64,000 bases of DNA from Hasllibacter halocynthiae (lineage in GTDB: Bacteria; Pseudomonadota; Alphaproteobacteria; Rhodobacterales; Rhodobacteraceae), in contig NZ_PVTT01000002.1 in assembly GCF_003003095.1 (NCBI RefSeq), forward strand, positions 1,198,503 through 1,262,502, given 5' to 3'. The stretch's first letter is position 1. Every line of letters starts with the position of its first letter. This document shows positions 8,635 to 17,452 of the stretch, one piece after another. Below the pieces are notes generated by a model that did not search any database, was not told the origin of the DNA, and saw only the letters and a program-made list of their open reading frames with translations. Position numbers and translations under genes: made by a program.

Positions 8635-9907
8635 CCGCGCGCCGGCGGCGCCGGCGGCCCGGACGGCCGCCCGCGGGCCCGCCGTCGCGCTTCGCGCCCT
8701 GCGACTTGCCCTGCGGCTTGCCGGGCCCGCCGCGCCGGCCGCCGCCGCCGCGCCGCTTCGGCTGGGTTCCCGTGCCTTCCGGGCGCTCGCCCGAGGCCAC
8801 GGGGATGGGCATCTTCATGGTCTTCTCGATGGCAGCCAGCAGGTCGACCTCCTCCTCCGAGCAGAGGGCCACGGCCTGTCCGTCGGCGCCCGCCCGTGCG
8901 GTGCGGCCGATGCGGTGGACGTAGGCGTCGGGCACCTCGGGCAGGTCGTAGTTCACCACGAGGCCCACGCCCGGCACGTCGATCCCGCGCGCGGCCACGT
9001 CCGTCGCCACGAGGACGCGCACCTCGCCCGCCTTGAAGGCGGCGATGGCGCGGTCGCGCTGCCCCTGGCTCTTGTTGCCGTGGATCGAGGCGGCGTCGTA
9101 GCCGTCGGTGCGAAGGCCCTTCATCAGCTTCTCGGACCCGTGCTTGGTGCGCCCGAACACGAGGGTCAGGGCGTCCGGGTGCGCGTCGAGGATCGCGCGC
9201 AGGCGCGCGGGCTTGCGGGCCTTCTCGACGAAGTGGACGGACTGCTCGATCTTGTCGGCGGCCTTGCCCGGGGGGGCGACCTGGATCCGCTCGGGGCGGT
9301 CGAGATAGGCGCGGCTCAGCTCCTCCATCTGCCCCGGCATGGTGGCCGAGAACAGCATGGTCTGACGCGGGGTCCCGAGGGCGGGGGCGATGCGGCGCAG
9401 GGCGTGGATGAAGCCGAGGTCCAGCATCTGATCGGCCTCGTCGAGCACGAGGTGCCCCACGGTGGAGAGGTCCACCGCCCGGCGGTCCATCAGGTCGATC
9501 AGCCGGCCGGGCGTCGCCACCAGCACGTCGATCCCGCGCGCCAGGACGCCGATCTGGCGGTTGATCGACTGCCCGCCCACCACGACGGCGACCTTGATCC
9601 GGGTGCCTTCGGCGAGGGCGCGCAGGCTGTCCGCGATCTGGTTGGCCAACTCGCGCGTGGGGGCGAGGATCAGCGCCTTGGCGGTCTTGGGGGCGGGCTT
9701 GCCGCCCTTGGCCAGCAGCGCGTCGAGCAGCGGCAGCCCGAAGGCGAGGGTCTTGCCCGTGCCGGTCTGGGCGAGGCCCAGCACGTCGCGGCCCTGGAGC
9801 GCGGGGGGGATGGCGCGGGCCTGGATCGGCGTCGCCTCGGTGAGGTTCAGGCGGCTCAGCGCCTTCTCGAGCGCGGGCGCGAGGCCCAGCATGGTGAAGT
9901 CGGTCAT
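8630..9907 (-). CDS. DEAD-box RNA helicase, RhlE/DeaD type
   Basis: ATP-dependent RNA helicase of 425 aa for ribosome assembly or RNA decay. All core motifs are present in order: Q motif (PIQARAIPPAL), I AQTGTGKT, Ia PTRELANQI, GG/TPGR (ATPGRLIDLMD), II DEAD, III SAT, V DVAARGID and VI HRIGRTARAG. The tail is a basic Gly/Arg/Lys segment rich in RRRG, as in RhlE proteins. The ATG giving MTDFTMLGL was chosen over an ATG nine codons earlier because family members begin there. The stop lies in a REP-like palindrome. Confidence 0.93.
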   Translation of the reverse strand: MTDFTMLGLAPALEKALSRLNLTEATPIQARAIPPALQGRDVLGLAQTGTGKTLAFGLPLLDALLAKGGKPAPKTAKALILAPTRELANQIADSLRALAEGTRIKVAVVVGGQSINRQIGVLARGIDVLVATPGRLIDLMDRRAVDLSTVGHLVLDEADQMLDLGFIHALRRIAPALGTPRQTMLFSATMPGQMEELSRAYLDRPERIQVAPPGKAADKIEQSVHFVEKARKPARLRAILDAHPDALTLVFGRTKHGSEKLMKGLRTDGYDAASIHGNKSQGQRDRAIAAFKAGEVRVLVATDVAARGIDVPGVGLVVNYDLPEVPDAYVHRIGRTARAGADGQAVALCSEEEVDLLAAIEKTMKMPIPVASGERPEGTGTQPKRRGGGGRRGGPGKPQGKSQGAKRDGGPAGGRPGRRRRRRAA

Positions 9908-10238
9908 GGTCGTCGTCCTTCGGGCCGCGGCCATCCCCTCGGGGCGGGCGGCATGGGCCCGCGCGAGAGGCGGGCGAGGGTGCGGCGCGGCCCGTCGGCG
10001 CGCGGGGGCGTTCCCCCCGTGCGCCCGGCCGGCGTGCCGAGGACCCTGCGTGTGGAATTCCCGGGGATCGGATGCATCTGCGCCGCTGGCCCCGAAGGGC
10101 GACTTTGACGTCCCACGCGGCGGCGCGGCATGGCCTGCAGGTGGGGCATGGCGGGCGCGGGGTCAACCCGCCCCGGCCGGAACGGCGCGGGCGCCGCGGG
10201 CGTTGCCCGGGCAGCACACACGAGACGGAGGACGGATC
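9908..10238. other. 331-bp divergent intergenic region
   Basis: Between the divergent helicase and PPOX-family genes. It carries the EcfG-type promoter at 10179-10204 for the rightward gene. No clear promoter was seen for the helicase and no coding potential with a plausible start. Confidence 0.5.
10179..10204 (+). promoter_or_regulatory. EcfG-type general stress promoter
   Basis: GGAAC (10179-10183), 17 bp, CGTT (10201-10204), 35 bp before the ATG of the PPOX-family stress protein. Exact match to the alphaproteobacterial EcfG consensus with an allowed spacing. Confidence 0.65.
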
Positions 10239-10766
10239 ATGTCAGACGACGCCACCAGCATGGACCACCGCGCGGACGAGGAAGCCCGCGAGAAGGTCCT
10301 GCAGATCGCCCGCAAGGCCCGCATCGCCATGATGGCGACCTATGACGACAAGGGCACCGCCCATGCCCGGCCCATGGCCGCGGCCGACCACGAGGACGCC
10401 GAGGACGGCGGCGCGCTGTGGTTCGTGACCGACGAGGGCTCGCGCAAGATCGACGAGATCGAGGGCGACCCGCGCGTCCTGCTGACCTACGGCAACCAGT
10501 CCGACAGCGAGTGGCTGTCGATCGAGGGCCGCGCCGCCATCGTGCGCGACCGCGGCAAGATCGAGGAACTCTGGTCCGAGCCGATGCGGACTTGGTTCCC
10601 CGAGGGCAAGGACAGCCCGCGCCTGGTCGCGGTGAAGGTCGACCCCGAGGCGGCCGAGTACTGGGACAGCCCATCGGGCAAGGTCCTCCATGCCTACGGC
10701 TACCTCAAGGCCGCCGTCACCGGCGAGCCGCCGAAGGCCGGCGACGTGGCGCACGTCGACATGTAA
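10239..10766 (+). CDS. pyridoxamine 5'-phosphate oxidase family protein (general stress protein 26 type)
   Basis: Flavin-binding split-barrel protein of 175 aa. It shows the family path: ARIAMMATYDDKGTAHARPM, LWFVTDEGSRKIDEIEGDPRVLLTYGNQ, then EWLSIEGRA and a C-terminal WDSPSGKVLHAYGYLKA typical of the general stress protein 26 group. It lacks the phosphate-binding set of true PdxH, so B6 synthesis is unlikely; FMN or F420-like cofactor binding in stress is the family expectation. The promoter immediately upstream matches EcfG, which fits a stress role. Confidence 0.88.
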   Translation: MSDDATSMDHRADEEAREKVLQIARKARIAMMATYDDKGTAHARPMAAADHEDAEDGGALWFVTDEGSRKIDEIEGDPRVLLTYGNQSDSEWLSIEGRAAIVRDRGKIEELWSEPMRTWFPEGKDSPRLVAVKVDPEAAEYWDSPSGKVLHAYGYLKAAVTGEPPKAGDVAHVDM

Positions 10767-10795
10767 GGAGGGGGGGCGGGCCCGTCCCCACCCCG

Positions 10796-11239
10796 TCAGG
10801 CGGGGTCGCGCTCCAGCGGGGGGGCGGCCTCGATCATCTTGGGGGTCGCGGGGATCGTCAGGAGCCACCGGTCCTCGGCACCCTCCTCGTGGACCGGGCG
10901 GATCGCGTCCCAGCGGATCGCGATCTCGCGCTCGCCGAGGCCGAGGAAGCCGCCGACGTCGACCACCACGCCCTGCAGCGTGCCGTCGACCCCGACGAGG
11001 AAGTCGCCGATCTCGCCGATGTCGGTCCATCCGCCCGCGCTGCCGGCGGCCAGCACCGTACCCGGAGCGTACTCGTCCTCGACCGCGTAGACGCGCGAGC
11101 CAAGGAGCGTGGTCGCGCGGTAGGTCTCGCCGTATTCGAGGTTGCCGGCGTCGAGCATGCCGGTCGCGTCCTGCGCTAGGGCGGCGCAGGCGCAGGCGCA
11201 GGCGGCGGCGGCGGTCGCGGCGGTGGAGAGAAGTCGCAT
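10796..11239 (-). CDS. exported PRC-barrel domain protein
   Basis: 147 aa with a Sec signal peptide (MRLLSTAATAAAACACACAALAQ, cleavage after ALA) and one PRC-barrel of about 75 residues: LLGSRVYAVED, then DIGEIGDFLVGVDGTLQGVVVDVGGFLGLGEREIAI. PRC-barrels are small beta folds also found in RimM and photosynthetic reaction-centre H subunits; periplasmic forms have no settled function. It converges on the PPOX gene and faces the same way as a related two-barrel protein 700 bp upstream. The signal peptide has an unusual Ala-Cys alternation. Confidence 0.87.
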   Translation of the reverse strand: MRLLSTAATAAAACACACAALAQDATGMLDAGNLEYGETYRATTLLGSRVYAVEDEYAPGTVLAAGSAGGWTDIGEIGDFLVGVDGTLQGVVVDVGGFLGLGEREIAIRWDAIRPVHEEGAEDRWLLTIPATPKMIEAAPPLERDPA

Positions 11240-11334
11240 GAAGGGGCCTCCCGAGAGGTTGCGCCGGGGCGCGGAGGGTGCCCCGGAGGCAAGCTAGCCT
11301 GCCACAGGGGCCCCGCCAGCGGGGGGCGCCCGCC

Positions 11335-11934
11335 CTAGCGGCCCGCGGCGCGCAGGCGGGCGCCCAGCGCGGTCAGGCGGCGGACATAGGCCCCGCCGAT
11401 GCAGGGACGATCCGCGCCGCAGGCGTCGCGCTCGCGCAGCCAGGCGTTCTGCTCGGCGTCGGTGGTGGCGGCCCGGGCGGCGCCGTAGGCCGCGGCCATC
11501 ACCGCGTCGAGGTTGGACAGGGTGTCGTCGGCGCAGATCGCCCCTTCGGCGGCGTTCAGGCCGGCGGCGTCGCACCAGGGACGGCGGGGCGCCGCGGCCG
11601 GCGGCGGGGCCGAGAGCGCGGCGCGCATCGCGGCGATGCGGTCGTCATAGGCCCAGTCGATGCAAAGCACGTCCCAGCCGCACGCGTCGCGCGACCCCCG
11701 CAGCCAATCGCCCTGCGTCCGGCGCAGCGCGGCATCCTGCGGCAGCCGTCCGTAGAGGCGCTGGAGGGCTGCGTCCTTCTCCCAGAGGAGGGGGTCGGCG
11801 CAGACCGCCTGCTCGGCGGGGTTCAACCGGACCGACGCGCCGCACCAGGCGGGCGGGGCCTGCGCGGCGGCCGCCTCGCCGACGAGGAGGAGGGCGAGCG
11901 CGGCGAGGCCCGCGCGGGGCGTCCCGCCCCTCAG
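11335..11934 (-). CDS. exported protein with two LprI-like modules, probable CTG start
   Basis: 199 aa. After a signal peptide ([25 protein letters not shown]) come two copies of a Cys-rich module of about 75 residues, each with WC, then LNxAExAxCAD, then a D..L...Y helix and a C(x5-6)CI pair. This resembles the LprI/DUF1311 fold of periplasmic lysozyme-inhibitor-like proteins. No ATG, GTG or TTG lies in frame in front of the signal peptide. The CTG at 11934-11932 overlaps the upstream TGA as CTGA and gives a perfect signal peptide, so a CTG start coupled to the PRC-barrel gene is proposed. Confidence 0.7.
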   Translation of the reverse strand: MRGGTPRAGLAALALLLVGEAAAAQAPPAWCGASVRLNPAEQAVCADPLLWEKDAALQRLYGRLPQDAALRRTQGDWLRGSRDACGWDVLCIDWAYDDRIAAMRAALSAPPPAAAPRRPWCDAAGLNAAEGAICADDTLSNLDAVMAAAYGAARAATTDAEQNAWLRERDACGADRPCIGGAYVRRLTALGARLRAAGR

Positions 11935-12935
11935 CGGACGTACTCCGGCAAGGCCTCGAGCTGCTCGCGCGTGGCGTCCACGTGGACGCGGACGTCGCTT
12001 CCCGAGCGCAGGACCCGGACCTCGTCGAGCGAGACGGCCACCGGGTGTCGGCCGATGCCGAGGAAGCCGCCGATCTCGAGCACGAGGCGGTCGGGCAGCC
12101 CCTCGGGCGTGACGACGACCTCCTCGACCGCGCCGACGTCCTCGTCGTTCGCGCCGAAGACGCGCAGCCCCTCGAGGTCGGCGGCCGTCAGCGCGTCGCG
12201 GCCCACCACCTCGTAGCCGTCGCGGCCGAGCACCGGCTCGGGCAGGGTGCGGGGGTCGGTGGCCCGCGGCAGGACCTCCTCCTCGACCACGGCGCCGGGG
12301 GCCAGGGGGTCGACGGTCGGCGGGGCGGCGGCCAGCGGGGCGGCGTCCGCCATGTCCGCGGCCTCGGCGGCGCTGGCCTCGGCGGCCTCGACCTCGGCGT
12401 TGAGCGCCCGCAGCTCGGCGGCGTCGTGGGCGGCCTCCGCCTCGAAGGGCTCCTCGGCGAGGGCGTCCGCCGCCCCCTCGCCCCGCACGAGGACGCCGCC
12501 GGGCGCGGCGCGGCGGAACTCGGGCGCGGCGCGAAGGGCCTCGCGGGTGGTGGGCAGCACGAGGAACACCTCGCCGGGATCGTCCCCCTCCCGCACGGGG
12601 ACGATGGCCGTCCACGCGACGGCGACCTCGCGCTCGCCGACCCCGAGGAAGCCGCCCACGTTCACGATCACCGCCTCGAACCCCCCTCCGGCGCCGATGA
12701 AGACGTCGTCGATCTCGCCGACGTCGTCGAAGGCCGCCGCGCCGCCGGGCGGCAGCACCGCGTCCGCCGCGACGGGGGCGTCCGTGACCAGGAGGCGGGT
12801 GCCCATCAGCTCGGAGGCGAGGTATCCTTGCCTCTCCCCGATGCCGGCGTCGGGGAACACGGGCCCCTCGGCGAGCGCGGGGGCGGCGAGGAGCGCGGAG
12901 GCGGCGGTGGCGGTGGCGGCGAGAAGGGTTCGCAT
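11931..12935 (-). CDS. exported two-domain PRC-barrel protein
   Basis: 334 aa with a clear signal peptide ([22 protein letters not shown]). Two PRC-barrels flank an Ala/Glu-rich linker: the first around 40-115 ([37 protein letters not shown]), the second around 245-325 ([31 protein letters not shown]). The linker (about 160-215) is strongly acidic and may be a coiled coil. An EcfG-type promoter lies about 45 bp upstream, and the LprI-like gene follows with overlapping stop and start, so both are probably stress-induced envelope proteins. Function is not known. Confidence 0.85.
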   Translation of the reverse strand: MRTLLAATATAASALLAAPALAEGPVFPDAGIGERQGYLASELMGTRLLVTDAPVAADAVLPPGGAAAFDDVGEIDDVFIGAGGGFEAVIVNVGGFLGVGEREVAVAWTAIVPVREGDDPGEVFLVLPTTREALRAAPEFRRAAPGGVLVRGEGAADALAEEPFEAEAAHDAAELRALNAEVEAAEASAAEAADMADAAPLAAAPPTVDPLAPGAVVEEEVLPRATDPRTLPEPVLGRDGYEVVGRDALTAADLEGLRVFGANDEDVGAVEEVVVTPEGLPDRLVLEIGGFLGIGRHPVAVSLDEVRVLRSGSDVRVHVDATREQLEALPEYVR

Positions 12936-12981
12936 GGGTTCTGTCCTCCCGAAGGGGTGTCCGGCCGGCGTCTGCAGGGCG

Positions 12982-13007
12982 AACGCGCGCCGGCCGCGGG
13001 CCGTTCC
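12982..13007 (-). promoter_or_regulatory. EcfG-type general stress promoter
   Basis: Minus strand GGAAC (13007-13003), 17 bp, CGTT (12985-12982), about 47 bp before the PRC-barrel ATG. It ends 3 bp before the nadD start on the other strand, so it overlaps the nadD ribosome-binding region. Confidence 0.6.
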
Positions 13008-13010
13008 TGC

Positions 13011-13619
13011 ATGAGCGCGGCGGCGAGGCGGGCGCTGCCCCCCGCGCCCCGCGGGGGGGCGGTCGGCGTGCTGGGGGGCAGCTTCGATCCCGCGCACGAG
13101 GGCCACCTCGCCATCACGCGCGAGGCGATGGCCCGGATCGGCCTCTCGCGGGCGTGGTGGCTGGTCTCGCCCGGCAACCCCCTGAAGCCCGACGCGCCCG
13201 CCGCGCTGGAGCGGCGGCTGGCGCGGGCGCGGGCGGTGGCCACGGACCCGCGCATCGCCGTGACGGGGATCGAGGCGGCGCTGGGCACCCGCTACACCGC
13301 CGAGACGCTCGCCGCGCTGCGCGCGCTGCGGCCGGACCTCCGGCTCGTGTGGCTCATGGGGGCGGACAACCTGGTCCAGTTCCACCGCTGGCGGGACTGG
13401 CGGGGGATCGCGGCGCACCATCCGATCGGCGTGCTCGCCCGGCCGGGGCTGCGCGTGGCCGCCCGCACCGCCCCCGCCGCCCAGGCGATGGAGCGGGCGC
13501 GCGTGCGCGCGCCGGGGCTGCTGCTGCGGCGGGGGCCGCCGGCCTGGTGCCTCGTCAACATCCCCATGCGCGGCGAGAGCAGCACCGCGATCCGGGCGAG
13601 GGGCGGCTGGCGGCGCTGA
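13011..13619 (+). CDS. nadD: nicotinate-nucleotide adenylyltransferase NadD
   Basis: Cytoplasmic enzyme of NAD synthesis (202 aa) that joins nicotinate mononucleotide and ATP to deaminoNAD. The nucleotidyltransferase signature is [14 protein letters not shown] near residue 21, with [13 protein letters not shown] in the middle and the C-terminal SSTAIR triphosphate motif. The ATG at 13011 gives an N-terminal extension of about 17 residues before the core strand, normal for alphaproteobacteria. Usually linked to rsfS and proA; here it is followed by the carboxypeptidase gene. Confidence 0.94.
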   Translation: MSAAARRALPPAPRGGAVGVLGGSFDPAHEGHLAITREAMARIGLSRAWWLVSPGNPLKPDAPAALERRLARARAVATDPRIAVTGIEAALGTRYTAETLAALRALRPDLRLVWLMGADNLVQFHRWRDWRGIAAHHPIGVLARPGLRVAARTAPAAQAMERARVRAPGLLLRRGPPAWCLVNIPMRGESSTAIRARGGWRR

Positions 13620-13698
13620 CGCCCCCCCCCCACTTCCCTTCCCCCTTGGCGCGGGTCCCCGGTTGCTGCCGGGCCCGCCGGGGCTAAACCTTCCCCCC

Positions 13699-15210
13699 AT
13701 GACACGCACGTTCCACAGGCGCGCGGTGCTGGGCCTCCTCGCCGGAGGGGCGGCCGGGGCCGCCTTCGCCCAGCCCCGGGCCACGCCCCGGCCCCGGCCC
13801 CGTCCCGGCGGCGCCGGCGTCCTCGCCGATGCCGGGCCGCGCCCCGCGCCGCGCCCGGCGATCCCCACCGCCGACGAGCTGATCGCGCGCGCGAACCTCT
13901 CCGGCCGGGTGGGCTTCGCGGCCGTCGACATGGAGACCGGCACCATGCTGGAGAGCCGCGACCCCATGCGCGGCATGCCCCCCGCCTCGTCCATGAAGGC
14001 GCTGACGGCGGCCTACGCCGCGGACCGCCTGGGGCTGGACCACCGGTTCGAGACGCGCCTCGTCGCGACCGGCCCGGTGGAGGGGGGGGTCCTGCGGGGC
14101 GACCTGATCCTCGCCGGCGGGGGCGATCCGGTCCTGGGCACGGGCGGGCTGCGGGCGCTGGCCGAGGATCTGCGCGCCGCCGGGGTGACGGAGGTGGAGG
14201 GGGCGTTCCGCGTCTTCGACGGCGCGCTGCCGGTCGTCGGGCCCGTCGATCCCGACCAGCCGGAGCACCTGGGCTACAACCCCACCGTCTCGGGCCTGAT
14301 GCTGAACTTCGGGCGGGTCCACTTCTCGTGGGAGCGGACGGGCGGGGGCTACGACGTGCAGATGGACGCGCGCGGCGGCGGCGCGGTGCCGGAGGTCGCG
14401 TCGAGCCGGATGGAGGTCGTGGACCGCGCGGGGCCGGTCTACACCTATCGCGACGTGGACGGGATCGACGCCTGGACGGTCGCGCGCGGGCAGCTCGGGG
14501 GGGGCGGCTCGCGCTGGCTGCCCGTGCGCAACCCCGCGCGCTACGCGGGCGACGTGTTCCGGACCCTCGCGGGGGACGCCGGCATCGAGCTGCCGCGCGC
14601 GGGCGTCGCGGTCGAGGCGCCGGTGGGCGCGGCCCTGGCCACCCTCCGCTCGCCCCCCCTGAGGGAGATCGCGTCCGACATGCTGCGCTACTCGACCAAC
14701 GCGACGGCCGAGGTGCTGGGGCTGAACGCGACCCTCGCGGGGGGGCGGGCGGTGTCCTCGCTGCTCGCCTCGGGCGGCTCGATGGCGGCCTGGGCCGGTC
14801 CGACCCTCGGGATGCGGCGGCTGGCGGCCTGGGACCATTCCGGCCTGAACGTCGAGAGCGACGTGCGCGCGGGCGAGATGGCCGAGGCCATGCGGCGCAT
14901 GCCCGAGGAGGTGGCCGCGCTGCTCTACCCCTTCCCGCTGCGCGGGCCCGGCGGCGGACGCTACGAGGTGCAGCCGGTGGACGTGCGCGCCAAGACCGGG
15001 ACGTTGAACTTCGTCAGCGCGCTGGCCGGCCGGGCCATGCCGCCGCGCGGGCGGCCCATCGCCTTCGCGATCTTTGTGGCCGACGAGGAGCGCCGCGCCG
15101 CCGCGGCCGCCCGCGGAGAGGAGCGGCCGGCCGGCTCGCGCACCTATGTGGCGCGCGCGCGGGTGCTGCAGTCGCAGCTGATCGAGCGCTGGGCCAAGGT
15201 CTACGGTTAG
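13699..15210 (+). CDS. dacB: D-alanyl-D-alanine carboxypeptidase/endopeptidase (PBP4, S13 family)
   Basis: Periplasmic serine peptidase of 503 aa that trims or cleaves peptidoglycan peptide links. Active-site motifs in order: SxxK as Ser97-Ser-Met-Lys100 (PASSMK), SxN as YSTNATAE, and KTG as AKTGTLNFVSA. The N-terminus has twin Arg (FHRRAVLGLLAGG) and could be a Tat or Sec signal, followed by a Pro/Arg-rich linker. A short upstream pattern TTGCTG, 16 bp, TAAACC may be its promoter. Family assignment is firm. Confidence 0.92.
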   Translation: MTRTFHRRAVLGLLAGGAAGAAFAQPRATPRPRPRPGGAGVLADAGPRPAPRPAIPTADELIARANLSGRVGFAAVDMETGTMLESRDPMRGMPPASSMKALTAAYAADRLGLDHRFETRLVATGPVEGGVLRGDLILAGGGDPVLGTGGLRALAEDLRAAGVTEVEGAFRVFDGALPVVGPVDPDQPEHLGYNPTVSGLMLNFGRVHFSWERTGGGYDVQMDARGGGAVPEVASSRMEVVDRAGPVYTYRDVDGIDAWTVARGQLGGGGSRWLPVRNPARYAGDVFRTLAGDAGIELPRAGVAVEAPVGAALATLRSPPLREIASDMLRYSTNATAEVLGLNATLAGGRAVSSLLASGGSMAAWAGPTLGMRRLAAWDHSGLNVESDVRAGEMAEAMRRMPEEVAALLYPFPLRGPGGGRYEVQPVDVRAKTGTLNFVSALAGRAMPPRGRPIAFAIFVADEERRAAAAARGEERPAGSRTYVARARVLQSQLIERWAKVYG

Positions 15211-15258
15211 GGCGCCCCCGCCGGGAGGGCTGCGGGGCGGCGACGGGGCGGGTCCGCC

Positions 15259-15705
15259 CTAGGGGGTCATGTGCCGGGCCCGGGCGGCGCGCTCGATGGC
15301 GGCGGCGTGGAGGCGGTCGAGGTCGAGCTCGTAGCGCATCTCCTCGAGGAGGCGCAGCTCGGCGTCGCGCAGGGTGCCGTCGGCGGCGGCGACGTCGCAG
15401 GCCAGGACGTAGGCCGTCTCGCGAAGGCGCTCGGGCAGGGCGCCGCGGATCAGGCCGAAGAGGGCGTCGAGCCCGTCCTCCTCCGAGAAGAGGTCGAACA
15501 CGATGCGCGAGACCTGCGCGATGCGCCCCTCGTCGTAGCCGGCGAAGGCGGGCAGGTGGTTCACGATCTGCTCGATGGTCACCAGCTCGGCCGTGCGCAC
15601 GTTCTCGTCCGCGGCGGAGACGGCGATCATCACCGCGACGAGGGCGTCCTGCGCCGTCATCGGCGCCTCGGGTGCGGAGGGGTCGTCGAGCATGGGACCG
15701 CTCAT
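15259..15705 (-). CDS. TerB-like tellurite-resistance family protein
   Basis: Helical cytoplasmic protein of 148 aa resembling the TerB/DjlA-N fold: [24 protein letters not shown] in the first helices and [25 protein letters not shown] in the last, the two half-repeats with acidic metal-binding residues ([19 protein letters not shown]). No other ter genes are nearby, so tellurite resistance is not implied. The ATG at 15705 was preferred over one eight codons earlier. It is divergent from lysK and the lysK -35 begins right at its start codon. Confidence 0.75.
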   Translation of the reverse strand: MSGPMLDDPSAPEAPMTAQDALVAVMIAVSAADENVRTAELVTIEQIVNHLPAFAGYDEGRIAQVSRIVFDLFSEEDGLDALFGLIRGALPERLRETAYVLACDVAAADGTLRDAELRLLEEMRYELDLDRLHAAAIERAARARHMTP

Positions 15706-15706
15706 A

Positions 15707-15735
15707 TTGACGCCCCAGCGCCCCGGCAATAGGTG
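15707..15735 (+). promoter_or_regulatory. lysK promoter
   Basis: TTGACG (15707-15712), 17 bp, TAGGTG (15730-15735), giving a leader of about 20 nt before the lysK ATG at 15762. Same -10 as the rpsA and lapA promoters. Confidence 0.6.
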
Positions 15736-15761
15736 CCCGCGTCCCCGTGATGGAGCCCCCG

Positions 15762-17336
15762 ATGTCCGACGCGCTTCGCGACGCCGCCCTCAAGTCCAAG
15801 GCCTGGCCCTTCGAGGAGGCGCGGCGGCTGAAGGCGCGCGCCGAGCGGCTGGGCAAGGACGAGGTCCTGTTCGAGACGGGCTACGGCCCCTCCGGCCTGC
15901 CGCATATCGGCACCTTCGGCGAGGTGCTTCGGACGACGATGGTGCGGCGGGCGTTCCAGGCGATCGACGACCGGCCGACGCGCCTGATCTGCTTCTCGGA
16001 CGACCTCGACGGGATGCGGAAGGTGCCCGACAACGTGCCGGCGCGCGAGATGCTGGCCGAGCACCTCCACAAGCCCCTGACGAGCGTGCCCGACCCGTTC
16101 GGCACCCACGAGAGCTTCGGCGAGCACAACAACGCGATGCTGCGCCGCTTCCTCGACGCTTTCGGCTTCGAGTACGATTTCTACAGCGCGCGGGAGTTCT
16201 ACCGCTCGGGCGCGTTCGACGAGGTCCTGCGCCTGTGCGCGGCGCGCTACGACGCCCTGATGGCGATCATGCTGAAGTCCCTTCGCGACGAGCGGCGCGA
16301 GACCTATTCCATCTTCCTGCCGATCCACCCGGAGACGGGGCGGGTGCTCTACGTGCCGATGAAGGAGGTCGACGGCGAGGCGGGCACGGTCACCTTCGAC
16401 GACGAGGGCGGGCGCGAGTGGACGCTGCCCGTCACGGGCGGCCACGTGAAGCTGCAGTGGAAGCCCGATTTCGGCGCGCGCTGGGCCGCCCTCGGGGTCG
16501 ACTTCGAGATGTACGGCAAGGAGCACGGGACCAACACGGCGATCTACGACGCGATCTGCCGGGCCCTGGACGGCGAGGCGCCCGAGCACTTGGTCTACGA
16601 GCTGTTCCTCGACGAGGACGGGCAGAAGATCTCCAAGTCCTCCGGCAACGGGATCTCCATGGACCAGTGGCTGGCCTACGCGCCGGCCGAGAGCCTGGCC
16701 TATTTCATGTTCCTCAAGCCCAAGACGGCGAAGCGGCTGCATCTCGACGTGATCCCGAAGGCCGTGGACGAGTACCACCAGCAGCTGCGCGCCTTCCACG
16801 AGGCGAACGACCCCCTGGCGCGGGTGAGCAACCCGGTCTGGCACATCCATGGCGGCGACGTTCCGCGGTCGGACATGGTGGTGCCCTTCGCGATGCTCCT
16901 GAACCTGGCCGGGGTGGCGAATACGGAGGATCCGGAGGTGTTCTGGGGCTTCGTGCGCCGCTACGCGCCCGATGCCTCGCCGGAGGCGAACCCGGGGCTG
17001 GACCGGGCGATCCGCGGGGCGATCGCCTATTACCGCGACGTGATCCTGCCGACTCGGGCGGTGCGCGCGCCCGACGAGAGGGAGAGGGCGGCGATGGAGG
17101 ACCTCGCCGCGCGGCTGGAGGGCTGGCAGGGCGACGCCGCCGACGCCGAAGGCCTGCAGTCGGAGGTGTTCGCCGTCGGCAAGGCGCACGGGTTCGAGCC
17201 GCTGAGGGACTGGTTCCGCGCCCTCTACGAGGTCCTGTTCGGCGCCAGCCAGGGGCCGCGCTTCGGGGGGTTCGCCGCGCTCTACGGACCGCGGGAGACG
17301 GCGGCGATGATCCGGGGCGCGCTGAGCCGCCGGTAG
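15762..17336 (+). CDS. lysK: class I lysyl-tRNA synthetase
   Basis: Charges tRNA-Lys in the cytoplasm. It is the class I, archaeal-type enzyme found in alphaproteobacteria (524 aa). The HIGH motif is PHIGTFGE at about 45-52 and the KMSKS motif is KISKSSG near 290. The start [20 protein letters not shown] is that of relatives; a GTG and an ATG four and five codons upstream are in frame but lie within the expected leader. Its promoter and start are close to the divergent TerB-like gene. Confidence 0.96.
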   Translation: MSDALRDAALKSKAWPFEEARRLKARAERLGKDEVLFETGYGPSGLPHIGTFGEVLRTTMVRRAFQAIDDRPTRLICFSDDLDGMRKVPDNVPAREMLAEHLHKPLTSVPDPFGTHESFGEHNNAMLRRFLDAFGFEYDFYSAREFYRSGAFDEVLRLCAARYDALMAIMLKSLRDERRETYSIFLPIHPETGRVLYVPMKEVDGEAGTVTFDDEGGREWTLPVTGGHVKLQWKPDFGARWAALGVDFEMYGKEHGTNTAIYDAICRALDGEAPEHLVYELFLDEDGQKISKSSGNGISMDQWLAYAPAESLAYFMFLKPKTAKRLHLDVIPKAVDEYHQQLRAFHEANDPLARVSNPVWHIHGGDVPRSDMVVPFAMLLNLAGVANTEDPEVFWGFVRRYAPDASPEANPGLDRAIRGAIAYYRDVILPTRAVRAPDERERAAMEDLAARLEGWQGDAADAEGLQSEVFAVGKAHGFEPLRDWFRALYEVLFGASQGPRFGGFAALYGPRETAAMIRGALSRR

Positions 17337-17452
17337 GGCCCGTGCCGCACGCGCCCTGCGGGGGCTCCGGCGGGCACGTCCGGGGGCGATCCGGAGGGCG
17401 CGCGGCGGGGAGGGCGTTGACCTCCGGCGGGGGCGGGGCGAAGGGACGGGCC

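Noticed and set aside
15702..17189. 495-codon frame opposite lysK
   Set aside because: Shadow of the class I lysyl-tRNA synthetase, no recognisable motif.
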